Assembly (NCBI RefSeq): GCF_022179765.1
Contig: NZ_BPRE01000001.1
Coordinates: 372,001-436,000 of the forward strand
DNA from: Methylorubrum suomiense
GTDB taxonomy: Bacteria > Pseudomonadota > Alphaproteobacteria > Rhizobiales > Beijerinckiaceae
Direction of reading: 5' to 3'
Length of the DNA stretch: 64,000 nucleotides
The position numbers were made by a program, and so were the translations under genes. Shown here in pieces: positions 1 to 9,900 of this stretch. Each line of letters begins with the position of its first letter. Positions within the stretch are counted from its first letter, which is position 1. The notes under the pieces were generated by a model, which was not told the origin of the DNA, did not search any database, and saw nothing but the letters and a program-made list of their open reading frames with translations.

Positions 1-165
1 CCGCGATCTCGCCTTGCCAAGGTCACCGGAACACGATCATGTGTGACCTGAAACCTCGTCGGCGCGTCCTCGGGGTGGCGCCCGAAACCCGAGCTCCCCA
101 GCCCTCGGGCGTCATTCCGGATCCGGCTCGCCGACACCCGGAGGTTTCGAGACCCAAGGACTTCA

Positions 166-195
166 GGCGGCCTCTTCGGAGCGCCGCCCTTTTTT
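166..195 (+). terminator. Rho-independent terminator with UUCG loop
   Basis: A GC stem (166-174 pairing with 179-188, one bulged base) closes a TTCG tetraloop and is followed at once by six T (190-195). This is a textbook intrinsic terminator on the plus strand. It would end a transcript entering from left of the window and isolates bluB. It also argues that bluB starts after it, at 273, and not at the earlier in-frame ATG at 39. Confidence 0.75.
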
Positions 196-272
196 CGTCC
201 GAAGCCTCCGCCCGACACACCCGAAGGGCGCGCCCGTTGCCAGCGGCCCGCTTCGGCGCCAGAAGCCGGAGC

Positions 273-938
273 ATGCCCGATGCCCCCGATCCTCGCGAGA
301 ACGGCCCGCCGGTCTTCGACGCCGCCTTTCGGGCGCGGCTCGGCGACCTGTTCGCGTGGCGGCGCGACGTGCGCCGCTTCCGCGCCGATCCGGTCGAGGA
401 AGAGGTGCTCCGGGCCTGCCTCGGCCTAGCGGCCCTGGCGCCCTCCGTCGGCAACAGCCAGCCCTGGCGCTTCGTGCGGGTCTCGGACCCGGCCCGACGG
501 GCCGCCGTGACGGCGGATTTCGAGCGCTGCAACGCGGCGGCGCGGGACAGCTACACGGATGCGCGCCGTGCCCTCTATGCCGGCCTGAAGCTCGCCGGGT
601 TGAAGGAAGCCCCGGTTCACCTCGCCGTGTTCTGCGACGGCGCCACGGAGGCCGGCCACGGCCTCGGCCGGGCCACCATGCCGGAGATGCTGCGCTACTC
701 GGCGGTCGCCGCCGTGCACGCGTTCTGGCTCGCCGCCCGCGCCCACGGCCTCGGCGTCGGCTGGGTCTCGATCCTGGAACCCGCCCGTATCACCCGCCTC
801 CTCGACGTGCCGGAGGCCTGGGACCTCGTCGCCTATCTCTGCGTCGGCCGCCCGCAGGAGGAGCATGCCGATCCGGAACTCGTCCGCCATGGCTGGCAGG
901 CGCGCGCTCCGGAATCCGCCCATCTGCACGAGCGGTGA
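273..938 (+). CDS. bluB: 5,6-dimethylbenzimidazole synthase BluB
   Basis: BluB is a flavin-destructase that converts reduced FMN plus O2 into 5,6-dimethylbenzimidazole, the lower ligand of vitamin B12; it is cytosolic. The 221-residue product has the nitroreductase-like fold signatures of the family: the FAWRRDVRRF start (phosphate-binding arginines), APSVGNSQPWRF, and GLGVGWVSI near the C terminus. Length matches the family (about 210-230). The open frame extends upstream to 39, but that extension is Arg/Pro-rich, has no family similarity and contains the terminator at 166-195, so ATG 273 is preferred. No cobalamin riboswitch is recognisable in the short leader. It stands alone here, without other cob genes. 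Confidence 0.9.
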   Translation: MPDAPDPRENGPPVFDAAFRARLGDLFAWRRDVRRFRADPVEEEVLRACLGLAALAPSVGNSQPWRFVRVSDPARRAAVTADFERCNAAARDSYTDARRALYAGLKLAGLKEAPVHLAVFCDGATEAGHGLGRATMPEMLRYSAVAAVHAFWLAARAHGLGVGWVSILEPARITRLLDVPEAWDLVAYLCVGRPQEEHADPELVRHGWQARAPESAHLHER

Positions 939-1114
939 GCGGAGGCTGCTTACCGCGACACTTAAAATGCGCGCGAACCTGCCAGTTCGGCATTCTCCGT
1001 GACTTAAAGCGACGGTGCATAGCGCCCCGACGCCGAAGTCTGTGAAGCAATGCGGCAAGGTGGAACGCTCCAACGTCTTCCGAGTTACGGTCACGCTCGG
1101 AAAGGCGGTCTTCG

Positions 1115-1630
1115 ATGTTCGGAACAGGCAAGTACAGGGCGGCCCTGACGGGTTCGCTCATGGCCGGTTTGTGCCTGATCGGCACGGCGCAGGCGCGCGA
1201 GATCGTCCCGTTCGCGGACGGCATGGCGCGGGGCAGCATCGTCGTGCGCACCGGCGAGCGTCGGCTCTATCTCGTCAACGGCGACGGCACGGCGATCCGC
1301 TACGCGGTGGCCGTCGGCAAGCCGGGCAAGCAGTGGAGCGGCGCGACCGAGATCGACGGCAAGTATTACCAGCCCGACTGGTCGCCGCCCCGCGAGGTGA
1401 AGCGCGACAAGCCTTGGCTGCCCAACCTCATCCGCGGCGGCTCGCCGGGCAATCCGATGGGGGTGGCGGCGATGACGCTGCGCGGCGGCGAATACGCCAT
1501 CCACGGCACCAACCGCCCCAGCTCGATCGGCACCTTCGCGTCCTACGGCTGCATCCGCATGTACAACCACGACATCGCCGACCTGATCGAGCGTGTCTCG
1601 GTGGGGACGCAGGTCTACGTGGTGCGGTGA
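1115..1630 (+). CDS. L,D-transpeptidase (YkuD/ErfK type)
   Basis: A 171-residue secreted enzyme that probably forms 3-3 peptidoglycan crosslinks or anchors proteins to peptidoglycan in the periplasm. A signal peptide is visible (cleavage after AQA27). The YkuD domain fills the rest, with the catalytic signature H130-GTN followed by S137-IGTFASYGC146-IR; Cys146 is the nucleophile. There is no separate peptidoglycan-binding domain, so this is a minimal form, unlike the larger YcbB-type enzyme at 41324-42616 in this window. ATG 1115 gives a well-formed signal peptide. It appears monocistronic. Confidence 0.9.
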   Translation: MFGTGKYRAALTGSLMAGLCLIGTAQAREIVPFADGMARGSIVVRTGERRLYLVNGDGTAIRYAVAVGKPGKQWSGATEIDGKYYQPDWSPPREVKRDKPWLPNLIRGGSPGNPMGVAAMTLRGGEYAIHGTNRPSSIGTFASYGCIRMYNHDIADLIERVSVGTQVYVVR

Positions 1631-1728
1631 GAGGCCGATCCCAGCCGCGTCATGACCGGGAGATAGACCGGACGAGGCCCACGCGTGAAACCGTGCGAGC
1701 GTAAGCTTCGGCTCTGAGCCGCGTCCGT

Positions 1729-1833
1729 CTGGAGCATCGGCCCGAAAGGGGGAACCGGCTTTCAGGAAAAAGCCGATGCGGCGCAACAGCCTGAAGCACC
1801 GCGCCGGATCCGATATCCGGCACGATGCTCCAG
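1729..1833. repeat. Intergenic inverted-repeat element
   Basis: The 11-base arm CTGGAGCATCG (1729-1739) is repeated inverted at 1823-1833, and an inner palindrome CCGGAT-CCGAT-ATCCGG sits at 1804-1820. The unit resembles the GAGCACGATGCGGAAAAG-type element at 53447-53491 in organisation (outer GAGCA(C/T)CG arms with an AACCGG-type core). It lies in the gap between two convergent genes and probably acts as a bidirectional hairpin or is a non-autonomous dispersed repeat. Confidence 0.55.
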
Positions 1834-1908
1834 CGAAGCGGAAGCCTTAAGACTGTGGAGGCCCGCCCCGGCGATTGAGGCCGACCGAGAAACCGGTTTG
1901 CTCGAAGA

Positions 1909-2307
1909 TCAGACCGGGCGCGGCAGCTTGCAGCTGTCGAGGGCGCTCAGCGCCTTCGCCGTGGCGGTGTCGTTGAAGTAGCCGGTGGCGCGGTACGAGG
2001 CGACCTCGTCCTTGTCCAGGGCGGCGAGGGTACGGTCGGCGTAGCAGCCGCAGGGCGCGGCCAGCGTCGATTGCTCGACCTTCTGGAGGCGAGACTGGAC
2101 GACCGTGCAGGCGTTGCGCACGCGGCCGGTGAGGTTACTCTTCGAGGCCGTCTTGAGCGTCGGGTCGGGCGTGTAGCCCTCGAGCGCGGCGTACTGCCCG
2201 GTGCGCCCGGCGCTGTTGCAGGCGGCGAGCAGCGAAACGAGGCCGGCCGCGAGCACGAGGCGGCCGGTGCGCGAAAGCGGTGAGCGCATGGAAGCGGGAT
2301 CCGTCAT
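1909..2307 (-). CDS. Small lipoprotein of unknown function
   Basis: No family was recognised. The 132-residue product has a lipoprotein signal: a basic n-region, a hydrophobic stretch, and the lipobox LLAAC with Cys30 as the probable acylated residue. The mature part is hydrophilic and has four further cysteines (RNACTVV, APCGCY, LDSCKL), so disulphides are likely. ATG 2307 is given; ATG 2289 (residue 7) would give an equally good 24-residue signal and neither has a strong ribosome binding site. It is convergent with the L,D-transpeptidase and separated from ndk by about 220 bases. Expected location is the outer or inner membrane, facing the periplasm. Confidence 0.7.
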   Translation of the reverse strand: MTDPASMRSPLSRTGRLVLAAGLVSLLAACNSAGRTGQYAALEGYTPDPTLKTASKSNLTGRVRNACTVVQSRLQKVEQSTLAAPCGCYADRTLAALDKDEVASYRATGYFNDTATAKALSALDSCKLPRPV

Positions 2308-2486
2308 GACGGGAAATCGTCGGGATCCTGTTTCCGGCCAAGCTTGGCCGCACCGCTAGCGCAGGAGAGTCACACCGCGACGAGAATGCGGCGCCCGCGG
2401 CGCGATTGGCGCGCGGGTGAGTCCGCCGGGCGACGCTCGCCCGACGGCCAAGACGGCTTCCTCGACCTCGAAGCGGTCGCCCGCCG

Positions 2487-2520
2487 GATCGCGTCGCACC
2501 CGACCGGATGCGACGCGATC
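2487..2520 (-). terminator. Hairpin after ndk
   Basis: A perfect 12-base inverted repeat GATCGCGTCGCA / TGCGACGCGATC with a 10-base loop begins three bases after the ndk stop codon on the minus strand. There is no T-tract, so it may act as an RNA-stabilising stem or need Rho; its position strongly suggests a transcript 3' end. Confidence 0.55.
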
Positions 2521-2523
2521 AGA

Positions 2524-2946
2524 TTACGCCGCGATGTCGGCGTCGGTGAAGAACTGGGCGATCTCGATCTTGGCGTTGTCCACGCTATCCGAGCCGTGAA
2601 CGGTGTTCTCGCCGACGGACTCGGCGAACTGCTTGCGGATCGTGCCCTCGGCCGCCTGGGCCGGGTTCGTGGCGCCCATCACCTCACGATACTTGGCCAC
2701 GGCGTTCTCGCCTTCGAGCACCTGCACGACGACCGGGCCCGAGGTCATGAACTCGACGAGCTCGCCGAAGAACGGACGCTCCTTGTGCACCCCGTAGAAG
2801 GTCTCCGCCTGCTCGCGGCTCATGAGGATGCGGCGCTGGCCGACGATGCGCAGGCCGGCGGCCTCGATCACGGCGTTGACCGCGCCGGTGAGGTTGCGGC
2901 GGGTGGCGTCGGGCTTGAGGATGGAGAAGGTGCGCTCGAGGGCCAT
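2524..2946 (-). CDS. ndk: Nucleoside diphosphate kinase
   Basis: Transfers the gamma phosphate from ATP to NDPs through a phosphohistidine intermediate, balancing NTP and dNTP pools in the cytosol. The product is 140 residues, the normal size. It opens with [13 protein letters not shown] and carries the active-site signature NTVHGSDS with His117 as the phosphorylated residue. The frame is open 32 codons further upstream, but ATG 2946 gives the canonical N terminus. It is transcribed alone, ending in the hairpin at 2487-2520. Confidence 0.97.
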   Translation of the reverse strand: MALERTFSILKPDATRRNLTGAVNAVIEAAGLRIVGQRRILMSREQAETFYGVHKERPFFGELVEFMTSGPVVVQVLEGENAVAKYREVMGATNPAQAAEGTIRKQFAESVGENTVHGSDSVDNAKIEIAQFFTDADIAA

Positions 2947-3256
2947 GAGTCCAGTCCGGGTGCTGAGAAGAGAAGGATCGCGCGACGCGCAGAGGGGCAG
3001 CCGGCGCGCGCGGCTTATAGCGGCGGGTTCGGCCGTCCTCAACCGAAGCGGCCCATCGGACCTTCGTGATCATCAGAAGGATCAGGACAGCGGGGGCCGT
3101 CCAGCCTCGCCATGGCTTTTGCGCAACACTGCCGAAAATTCGCCGGAATGCGGAGGCCTCATCGCGAGCGAACGTTCCGCTCCTCCTCCGGGAGGGCGGG
3201 TCCATCGATCTCCGTAAGCCCCCGCCCCTTCCGGGGCACCGCCTCAGGAGCCTTCC

Positions 3257-3790
3257 ATGCGTCTTTCCGCCCGCCTCGGCCTCGCCGCCTCGGCCCTGCT
3301 GATCTCGACCGCCGCGAACGCCGCCCCCAAGGACCTGTCCGGCACGTGGCTGACGGGCGACGGCCGCGCCAAGATCCGGATCGACCGCTGCGGCCCCAGC
3401 GGCGCCAATGCCTGCGGCAAGGTGGTGTGGCTCAAGACGCCCACGGACGATGCCGGCGCGCCGCGCACCGACGCCAAGAACCCCGACCCGAAGAAGCGCG
3501 CCCGCCCGATCATCGGCCTGACGCTGCTCGACAACCTCAAGCCCGACGATGCCGCCTTTGCGGGCGAGATCTACAATGCCGACGAGGGCAAGATCTATCA
3601 GGTCAGCCTGGAGCGGGAGAGCGAGGCCGAGCTGAACGTGCAGGGCTGCATGCTCAAGGTGCTGTGCGGTTCGCAGACCTGGACCCGCGTGCCGGACGTG
3701 AACCAGCAGGCCGCGATCCAGCCCGAGGCACCCAAGCCCGTCGCGAAGCCGGCCGCCAAGCCCGCCGCCGCCAAGGCCGCGGCGGAATAG
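3257..3790 (+). CDS. DUF2147 family secreted protein
   Basis: A 177-residue exported protein of the DUF2147 family, whose function is not established. A signal peptide is clear (cleavage after ANA22). The family core follows: DLSGTWLTGDGRAKIRIDRC at residues 26-45, then CGKVVWLKTP, the RPIIGLTLLDNLK segment, GEIYNADEGKIY, and a final CMLKVLCGSQTW with two cysteines. The last 30 residues are a low-complexity Pro/Ala/Lys tail (repeats of KPAAK) that is not part of the domain. ATG 3257 follows GGAG. A good terminator follows at 3839-3866. Confidence 0.88.
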   Translation: MRLSARLGLAASALLISTAANAAPKDLSGTWLTGDGRAKIRIDRCGPSGANACGKVVWLKTPTDDAGAPRTDAKNPDPKKRARPIIGLTLLDNLKPDDAAFAGEIYNADEGKIYQVSLERESEAELNVQGCMLKVLCGSQTWTRVPDVNQQAAIQPEAPKPVAKPAAKPAAAKAAAE

Positions 3791-3838
3791 GCGTCTCGGC
3801 CGCCCTTTCGGCACCGATCGATGCCGTGAAACGAAAGC

Positions 3839-3866
3839 GGGCGCATCGTCACCGATGCGCCCTTCA
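3839..3866 (+). terminator. Terminator of the DUF2147 gene
   Basis: A perfect 10-base stem GGGCGCATCG / CGATGCGCCC with a four-base loop (3849-3852), followed by a short TTC run. It is 50 bases after the DUF2147 stop codon. Confidence 0.6.
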
Positions 3867-4114
3867 AGTCGGTTGCCTAACCTGATGGGGGTCCAGGCAC
3901 CGTCTACCTACAGCAGCGCTTGAGAGCGGCAAGTGGCCGCGCCGCGCCCATCCGGTGTCTCCCGCGCGATTTCCTGATCGTTTCGCCGACTGTCATCGTC
4001 CTGTCGGACGAATACCGCCTTTGTCGCGCCGTGGCGCATCTGCAACCGTTCGCGACGGAACGATGCGACCCGGATTACGGAGGCGGGAGCATCTGGTACC
4101 CCGCCCCGTGAAGC
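3867..4114 (+). other. Leader region of the porin gene
   Basis: No gene is supported in the gap between the terminator and the porin start. The stretch is GC-rich with no clear sigma-70 boxes. A GGAGGCGGGAG purine run at 4078-4089 lies about 25 bases before the GTG start, too far for an ideal ribosome binding site for that codon. Confidence 0.3.
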
Positions 4115-6256
4115 GTGCGGGGGGCAGCGGGGTTGCGGACGAATCGCGTCACGGAAGGCCGAGTCATCCGCGCCAAGGCATGCCGCACGGGGGCAGCCTG
4201 TTTCGCCGCTCTCGTCGGGCTCGGTGCATCAGGGGCGCAGGCCGCCGACCTCGCGGCGCGCCCGGCCCTGGCGGCTGCGATCGACTGGTCCGGTCCCTAT
4301 CTCGGCCTCCAGGGCAGCGCGGGCGCCTCCTTCGGCAATTACGATTTCGGTCCGACCACGATCGGGGCCCGGCGCGTGCCGCGCGTCGCCACGGGCGATG
4401 CCACGGGCAGCCGCGACCTCGGGGCCGATGCCACCACCGTGGTCGGCGGCGCCTTTGCCGGCTGGAACTGGCAAACCGGTGCCTTCGTCTACGGGGTCGA
4501 GGCCGATCTCGTCGGCACGAATCTCAAGCGGGGTGTGCGCTCCGACGCCCCCGGCTTCGGCTACGAGGGCATCGATCCCCCCTTCGCCTTGATCCGCGAG
4601 AAGACCGGCCTGTTCGGGGCGCTGCGCGGCCGTCTCGGCTACGCCTTCGGCAACAATCTGGTCTACGCGAGCGCCGGGCTGACCGCCGCCAGCGGACGCG
4701 TGCTCGCCACCTATCCCGACCTCGACGGCGGCCCGACCGCGACCGCCTCCCGCGACGTATCCTCCCTGGGCTTCACGCTCGGCGCCGGCGTGCAATTCGC
4801 GGTTCATCCGCATCTCTCGCTCGGGATCGACTACCGCTACAGCGACCTCGGCGAGACCCGCCGGTTCGATCTCGGCACGGTGCCGGGCCCGAATGGCGGG
4901 CCGGTGACGACCCGCGCCGCCTTCGTCTCCAACAAGATGATGGCCCGGCTGACCTGGCACCCGCAGGCGCTGGTCCTCCAGCCGGATGAGGACGAGGGCC
5001 CGAAGGACAGCCGCTTCTCGCTCCACGGCCAGACGACGTTCGTGAACCAGGCGGTGGGCGGCTTCCGCGCGCCCTATCGCGGGCCGCAGAGCCTCGTGCC
5101 GGATCAGGCGCAGGCCACCACCACCGCGACGCTGTTCCTTGGCCTCAAGCTGTGGGAGGGCACCGAGCTCTACTACAATCCGGAATTCAGCCAGGGCTTC
5201 GGCCTCTCGCGCACGCTCGGCGTCGCCGGCTTCGTCAACGGCGAGGCGCAGAAGGCCGGCGCCCCCTTCCCGAAGCTGCGCTCCAATCGCTACTTCGTCC
5301 GCCAGACCTTCGGCCTCGGCGGCGAGACCGAGGCGGTGCCGGACGGGCCGAACTCGATCGCCGGCACCCGCGATGTCGAGCGCATCACGGTGATCGCCGG
5401 CAAGTTCGCCCTGGGCGACTTCTTCGACGGCAATCTCTACGCCCACGACCCGCGGGTCGATTTCATGAACTGGGGCCTGTGGGCCTCCGCCGCCTGGGAT
5501 TTCCCCGCCAATCTCCCCGGCTTCACGCAGGGGCTGATGGTCGAGTACAACCGCGCCGAGTTCGCGGTCCGTGCCGCCTACACCCAGGTGCCGAAAGAGC
5601 CCTCCTCCGACGTGCTGGACCCCCGGGTGTTCGAGCGGGCGGGCACCAATATCGAGTTCGAGGGACGCTACACGCTTCCCGCCCTCGACCAGCCGGGCCG
5701 GCTGCGCCTCGGCCTGTTCTCGAATGTCGGCAACACCGCCGATTTCCGGCAGGTGGTGGCCCTGACGCAGGGCGGCGCCTTCGCGGACATCAACGAGGCG
5801 GTGATCGCCACCCGCGCCCCGCGGCGCAAGAGCGGGGTCTACGTCAATCTGGAGCAGGCGCTCACCGCCGATCTCGGCCTGTTCGCCCGCGCCAGCGCCA
5901 ATGACGGGCGCAACGAGAGCCTGTCCTTCACCGATGTCGACGGCTCGATCTCCGGCGGCCTGTCCCTGAAAGGCTCCGCCTGGGGCCGCCCGCAGGACAC
6001 GGTGGGCTTCGGCGCCTCGACGAACACGATCTCCCGCACGCATCGGGCCTATTTCGCAAATGGCGGCCTCGGCCTGCTGATCGGCGATGGGCGGCTCAAC
6101 TACAGCCCGGAGCGAGCGGTCGAGGTCTATTACGCGATGAACCTAACCAAGGGCGTCACCGTGTCCCTCGATTACCAGCACGTCGAGAACCCGGCCTACA
6201 ACCGCGACCGCGGCCCGGCGGACTTCTTCGGGACGCGGCTGCACACGGATTTCTGA
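4115..6256 (+). CDS. Outer-membrane porin: OmpA/Omp25-like barrel joined to OprB-like porin
   Basis: A 713-residue outer-membrane protein made of two barrel-type regions. After a signal peptide (cleavage near AQA43) residues about 55-290 look like a small Omp25/RopB-type barrel (IDWSGPYLGLQGSAGASFG, FAGWNWQTGAFVYGVEAD, RGRLGYAFGNNLVYASAGLT, LGIDYRYSDLGE). Residues about 310-713 look like an OprB-type carbohydrate-selective porin (SLHGQTTFVNQ, ELYYNPEFSQGFGLS, FMNWGLWASAAWDF, closing VSLDYQHVENPAYNRDRGP). The chain ends in Phe, as barrel-assembly signals do. The start is GTG 4115 or TTG 4133. Each half would normally be a separate protein, so the joined architecture is notable. Likely role is sugar uptake; the substrate cannot be told. 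Confidence 0.82.
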   Translation: MRGAAGLRTNRVTEGRVIRAKACRTGAACFAALVGLGASGAQAADLAARPALAAAIDWSGPYLGLQGSAGASFGNYDFGPTTIGARRVPRVATGDATGSRDLGADATTVVGGAFAGWNWQTGAFVYGVEADLVGTNLKRGVRSDAPGFGYEGIDPPFALIREKTGLFGALRGRLGYAFGNNLVYASAGLTAASGRVLATYPDLDGGPTATASRDVSSLGFTLGAGVQFAVHPHLSLGIDYRYSDLGETRRFDLGTVPGPNGGPVTTRAAFVSNKMMARLTWHPQALVLQPDEDEGPKDSRFSLHGQTTFVNQAVGGFRAPYRGPQSLVPDQAQATTTATLFLGLKLWEGTELYYNPEFSQGFGLSRTLGVAGFVNGEAQKAGAPFPKLRSNRYFVRQTFGLGGETEAVPDGPNSIAGTRDVERITVIAGKFALGDFFDGNLYAHDPRVDFMNWGLWASAAWDFPANLPGFTQGLMVEYNRAEFAVRAAYTQVPKEPSSDVLDPRVFERAGTNIEFEGRYTLPALDQPGRLRLGLFSNVGNTADFRQVVALTQGGAFADINEAVIATRAPRRKSGVYVNLEQALTADLGLFARASANDGRNESLSFTDVDGSISGGLSLKGSAWGRPQDTVGFGASTNTISRTHRAYFANGGLGLLIGDGRLNYSPERAVEVYYAMNLTKGVTVSLDYQHVENPAYNRDRGPADFFGTRLHTDF

Positions 6257-6262
6257 GACCGT

Positions 6263-6285
6263 ACGGCCCGAACGGAGCGGGCCGT
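6263..6285. terminator. Bidirectional hairpin between porin and soxG
   Basis: An eight-base stem ACGGCCCG / CGGGCCGT with a seven-base loop lies in the gap between two convergent genes. It lacks a long T-run on either side and could serve both directions. Confidence 0.45.
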
Positions 6286-6329
6286 CGGCTCTCGTCGGGC
6301 CGCGCATTCCGTCGCGCGGGCGAGACGCC

Positions 6330-6941
6330 TCAGGCGCTCGCGCGAACCTCGCATCCGAATTCGGCCGCGGCCTCCTCGAGCCAGGACCAGAGGCTTCCGG
6401 CGAAGCTGCGGGCGACGGCGAGCTCGTAGGTCGGGCGGTCGTCGCGCTGCCAGAGCTGCACGCCGATATGGGCCACCGCCGTCACCGCCGTGCGCCCGGC
6501 CGCGAAGGCGCGGGGATGAAGATCGACCGAGACGCCCTTCTCCAGCACGCGGCGCGCGTCCGGGCCCGACAGCCGCAGCACCGCCCGTCCGTCGCTCTGG
6601 TCGGCCACCGCGGCGAGGTTTTGGAGCGCCGCGCCGAGCCCGTCGAGGTCGCCGCGGGCGGGGGCGAGCGCCAGCCACTGGTCGGGGCCGGACCAGACGA
6701 GCCCGGTCTCGCCGGAGAACAGGGCCGCACCGGGCTCCGGAAGCGACAATCCGAACCGCGCCCGGATCGCCTCGGCGAGCCCATCCCCGGCGCCGTCGGC
6801 AGCGGTGATGCTCGCCAGCGCCAGCCCCTCGCGCGGGGCGACGATCAGCCCGGCCGGACCGTCGCGCCGGCCGTGCCGGCCGATCTGCGCGTAGAGGTCC
6901 CAGGCCCCGCGGGGCCGCCAGAGGGTCGCGATCTCAGCCAT
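6330..6941 (-). CDS. soxG: Sarcosine oxidase subunit gamma
   Basis: The 203-residue gamma subunit of heterotetrameric sarcosine oxidase, which oxidises N-methylglycine to glycine and passes the methyl carbon to tetrahydrofolate. Family features are the LWRPRGAWDLYAQIG start and the central segment SGPDQWLALAPARGDL, with C-terminal GVQLWQRDDRPTYELAVARSF. ATG 6941 overlaps the soxA stop by eight bases, which indicates translational coupling. It is the last gene of soxBDAG. The frame continues upstream, but that part is the soxA region read in another frame. Confidence 0.9.
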   Translation of the reverse strand: MAEIATLWRPRGAWDLYAQIGRHGRRDGPAGLIVAPREGLALASITAADGAGDGLAEAIRARFGLSLPEPGAALFSGETGLVWSGPDQWLALAPARGDLDGLGAALQNLAAVADQSDGRAVLRLSGPDARRVLEKGVSVDLHPRAFAAGRTAVTAVAHIGVQLWQRDDRPTYELAVARSFAGSLWSWLEEAAAEFGCEVRASA

Positions 6942-9900
6942 GCATCCTCTCCCCCGCCGGATCCACGAAGGCGGCGTTGCAGATCTCGACCTCGACATCG
7001 CCGCCGCGCACCGGATCGTAGGCGCGCACCCGCTCGCCGTGGCGCTCGTTGCCCCGACGGATCAGGCCGAGCCCGATCCAGTGGCGAAGCGACGGCGAGA
7101 ACGCGACTGAGGTCATGTACCCTTCGTCGGCGGTCAGACTCGGCTCGGCGCCGAGGGCGAGGAAATGGGCCCCCGCCCGCAGGCGCTGGCTCGGATCGAC
7201 CGGGCGGAACCCCACGAGGATCGGCCGCTCCGGATCGGTCAGCGCCGGGCGCTCCTTCATCACGCGGCCGATATAGTCCTTCTTCTTGGCGAGCATGCCC
7301 CCCAGCGCGAGGTCGCGGGCCGTGGTCTGGCCGTTGATCTCGGCGCCCGCCGCATGCCCCTTCTCGATGCGCATCACCGAGAGCGCCTCCGCGCCGTAGG
7401 GGCAGATGCCGTAGGGCAGGCCCGCCTGCAGGATGGCGCGCCAGGCCGCGTCGCCGTAGCCCGCCGGCACCGCGATCTCGTAGGCGAGTTCGCCTGAGAA
7501 CGAGATGCGGAACAGCCGCGCCGGGATACCGCCGCCGACGGTGATCTCGGCCGCCCCCAAAAAGGGGAAGGCCTCGTTCGAGAGGTCGTGCTGCGGATCG
7601 ACGATCTTGCGCAGCACGTCGCGGGCCCGCGGGCCGGCCACGGCATATTGCGCCCATTGCTCGCTCACCGAGACCATCTGCACGTCGAGTTCCGGCCAGA
7701 GCCACTGGCGGCAGAATTCGAGGTGCTGCATCACCTTCGCGGCGTTGGCGGTCGAGGCCGTCATCACGAAGTGGGTCTCGGCCAGGCGCGAGACGGTGCC
7801 GTCGTCGAGGACGAAGCCGTCCTCGCGCAGCAGCAGGGCGTAGCGCGAACGGCCCACCTTGAGGGTGCCGAACGGGTTGGCGCAGACCCGTTCGATGAAG
7901 GTCAGCGCGTCGCGGCCCTGGATGTCGATCTTGCCGAAGGTGCTGACATCGCACAGGCCGACCCTGCTGCGCACGGTCTCGACCTCGCGCACGACCGTCT
8001 GCAGCCAGTCGGTCTCACCCGCCCGCGGGAAATAGGCCGGGCGCAGCCACAGGCCGGTCTCCAGGAACTGGGCGTTGTTCTCAAGGCACCACGCATGGCT
8101 CGGAACGTGCCGGCTCGCGCGGAACTCCTTGCCGCGGTGATGACCGGCGAAGGCCCCGATGGCGACGGGGGTGAAGGGCGGACGGAACACCGTGGTGCCG
8201 ACCGAGGGAATGTTCTGGCCGGTCAGTTCGGCCATGATCGACAGGCCGGCGAGGTTCGAGGTCTTGCCCTGATCGGTCGCCATGCCGAGCGTGGTGTAGC
8301 GCTTGAGCAGCTCGACGGCGCGGAACCCCTCCCGGTGGGCGAGTTCGACATCGGAGGCCGCCACGTCGTTCTGGAAATCGACGAAGGCCTTGCCCCTGGG
8401 CTTGGCGACGCGCCAGAGCGGCGTGTGGGCGGTCGATTCCGGATCGGTCCGGGGCGTCCCGGCGGTCTCGGCCGCGAAGCCGCAGGATTCCGCCGCCTCG
8501 GCGCCGAGTCGGGCGCCGCTCTCCAGGGCATCCGCCAGCGTCAATCGGCCCGAGGCCGCGCCGGCCGCGACCATGCCGGTGGGCAATTGGCCTGGCACGA
8601 AGGCGTGGATCGCCTCCTCCCAGACCGGACGGCGGGAGAGGTGGGAATCCAGATGGACCACCGGGTTCCAGCCATTGGCCATGGCCAGCGTATCGCAGGG
8701 AATGCGGAGCGTGCTGCCGTAGGCGTCGCGCACCTCGATGCCCGACAGGGCGAGGTGCCCGCGCGTGCCGATCACCTGCCCCCCGGCCACCACCTGCGCC
8801 CCCGCAGCCTCCGCCATGCGGCGCAGGGCCACCGGAACGTCGGGGCGGGAATCGACCACCGCGGCCACGCGCCCGCCCGCTGCGGCGATGTCGGCGACCG
8901 TGCGCCAGCCGTCGTCGCTCGACGTGAACACGGCGGGATGGGCGCCCGGCAGCACGCCGTAGCGGTTGAGGTAGGTCCGCACCGCGCCGGCCAGCATGAC
9001 GCCGGGCCGGTCGTTGCCGCCGAAGATATGCGGGCGCTCGATGGCGCCGGCGGCGAGCACCGCGCGCTTGGCCACGATCCGCCACAGCCGCTGGCGCGGC
9101 GCGTGGGCGGCCGGCACGGCGAGATGGTCGGAGACCCGCTCGACCGCGCCGTAGGCCCCGTGATCGTAGACGCCGAACAGGGTGGTGCGGGGCAGGAGCC
9201 GCACCTCGGGCAGGCTCTCCAGCTCGGCCACGGCCTGCGCGGCCCAATCGGAGCCGGAGAGCCCGTCGATCTCGCGGCGCTCCGCCAGCAGACGGCCGCC
9301 CAGCCGGAAATCCTCGTCGACGAGGACGACGCGGGCGCCCGAACGCCCGGCGGCGAGGGCCGCCGACAGGCCGGCCGGGCCGCCGCCGATGACGAGGACG
9401 TCGCAATGGACGTGGGCGTGCTCGTAGGTATCGGGATCGGGCGCATTCGCGGCTCGGCCGAGGCCCGCCGCGCGCCGGATCATCGGCTCGTACAGCTTCT
9501 CCCACAGGGCGGCCGGCCACATGAAAGTCTTGTAGTAGAAGCCCGCTGCGAAGACCGGCGAGAGCAGGGCATTCACCGAGAGCGCATCGACCGCGAGCGA
9601 GGGCCAACGGTTCTGGCTCGTCGCCTCCAGCCCCTCGTAGAGTTCGGCCATGGTGGCGCGGGTGTTGGGCTCGCGGCGGGCGCCGGTGCGCAGCTCGACC
9701 AGGGCGTTCGGCTCCTCCGAACCCGCCGAGAGCAGGCCGCGCGGCCGGTGATACTTGAAGGAGCGTCCGACCAGCCGCACGCCGTTGGCGAGCAGCGCCG
9801 AGGCCAGCGTGTCGCCGTGATAGCCCGTGAGCTGGCGCCCGTCGAAGGTGAAGTCGCGCGCCCGGCGGCGGTCGATCAGGCCGCCGGAGGCGGTGCGGAA

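Noticed and set aside
39-272. Upstream in-frame extension of bluB
   Set aside because: Arg/Pro-rich, no family similarity and interrupted by an intrinsic terminator at 166-195.
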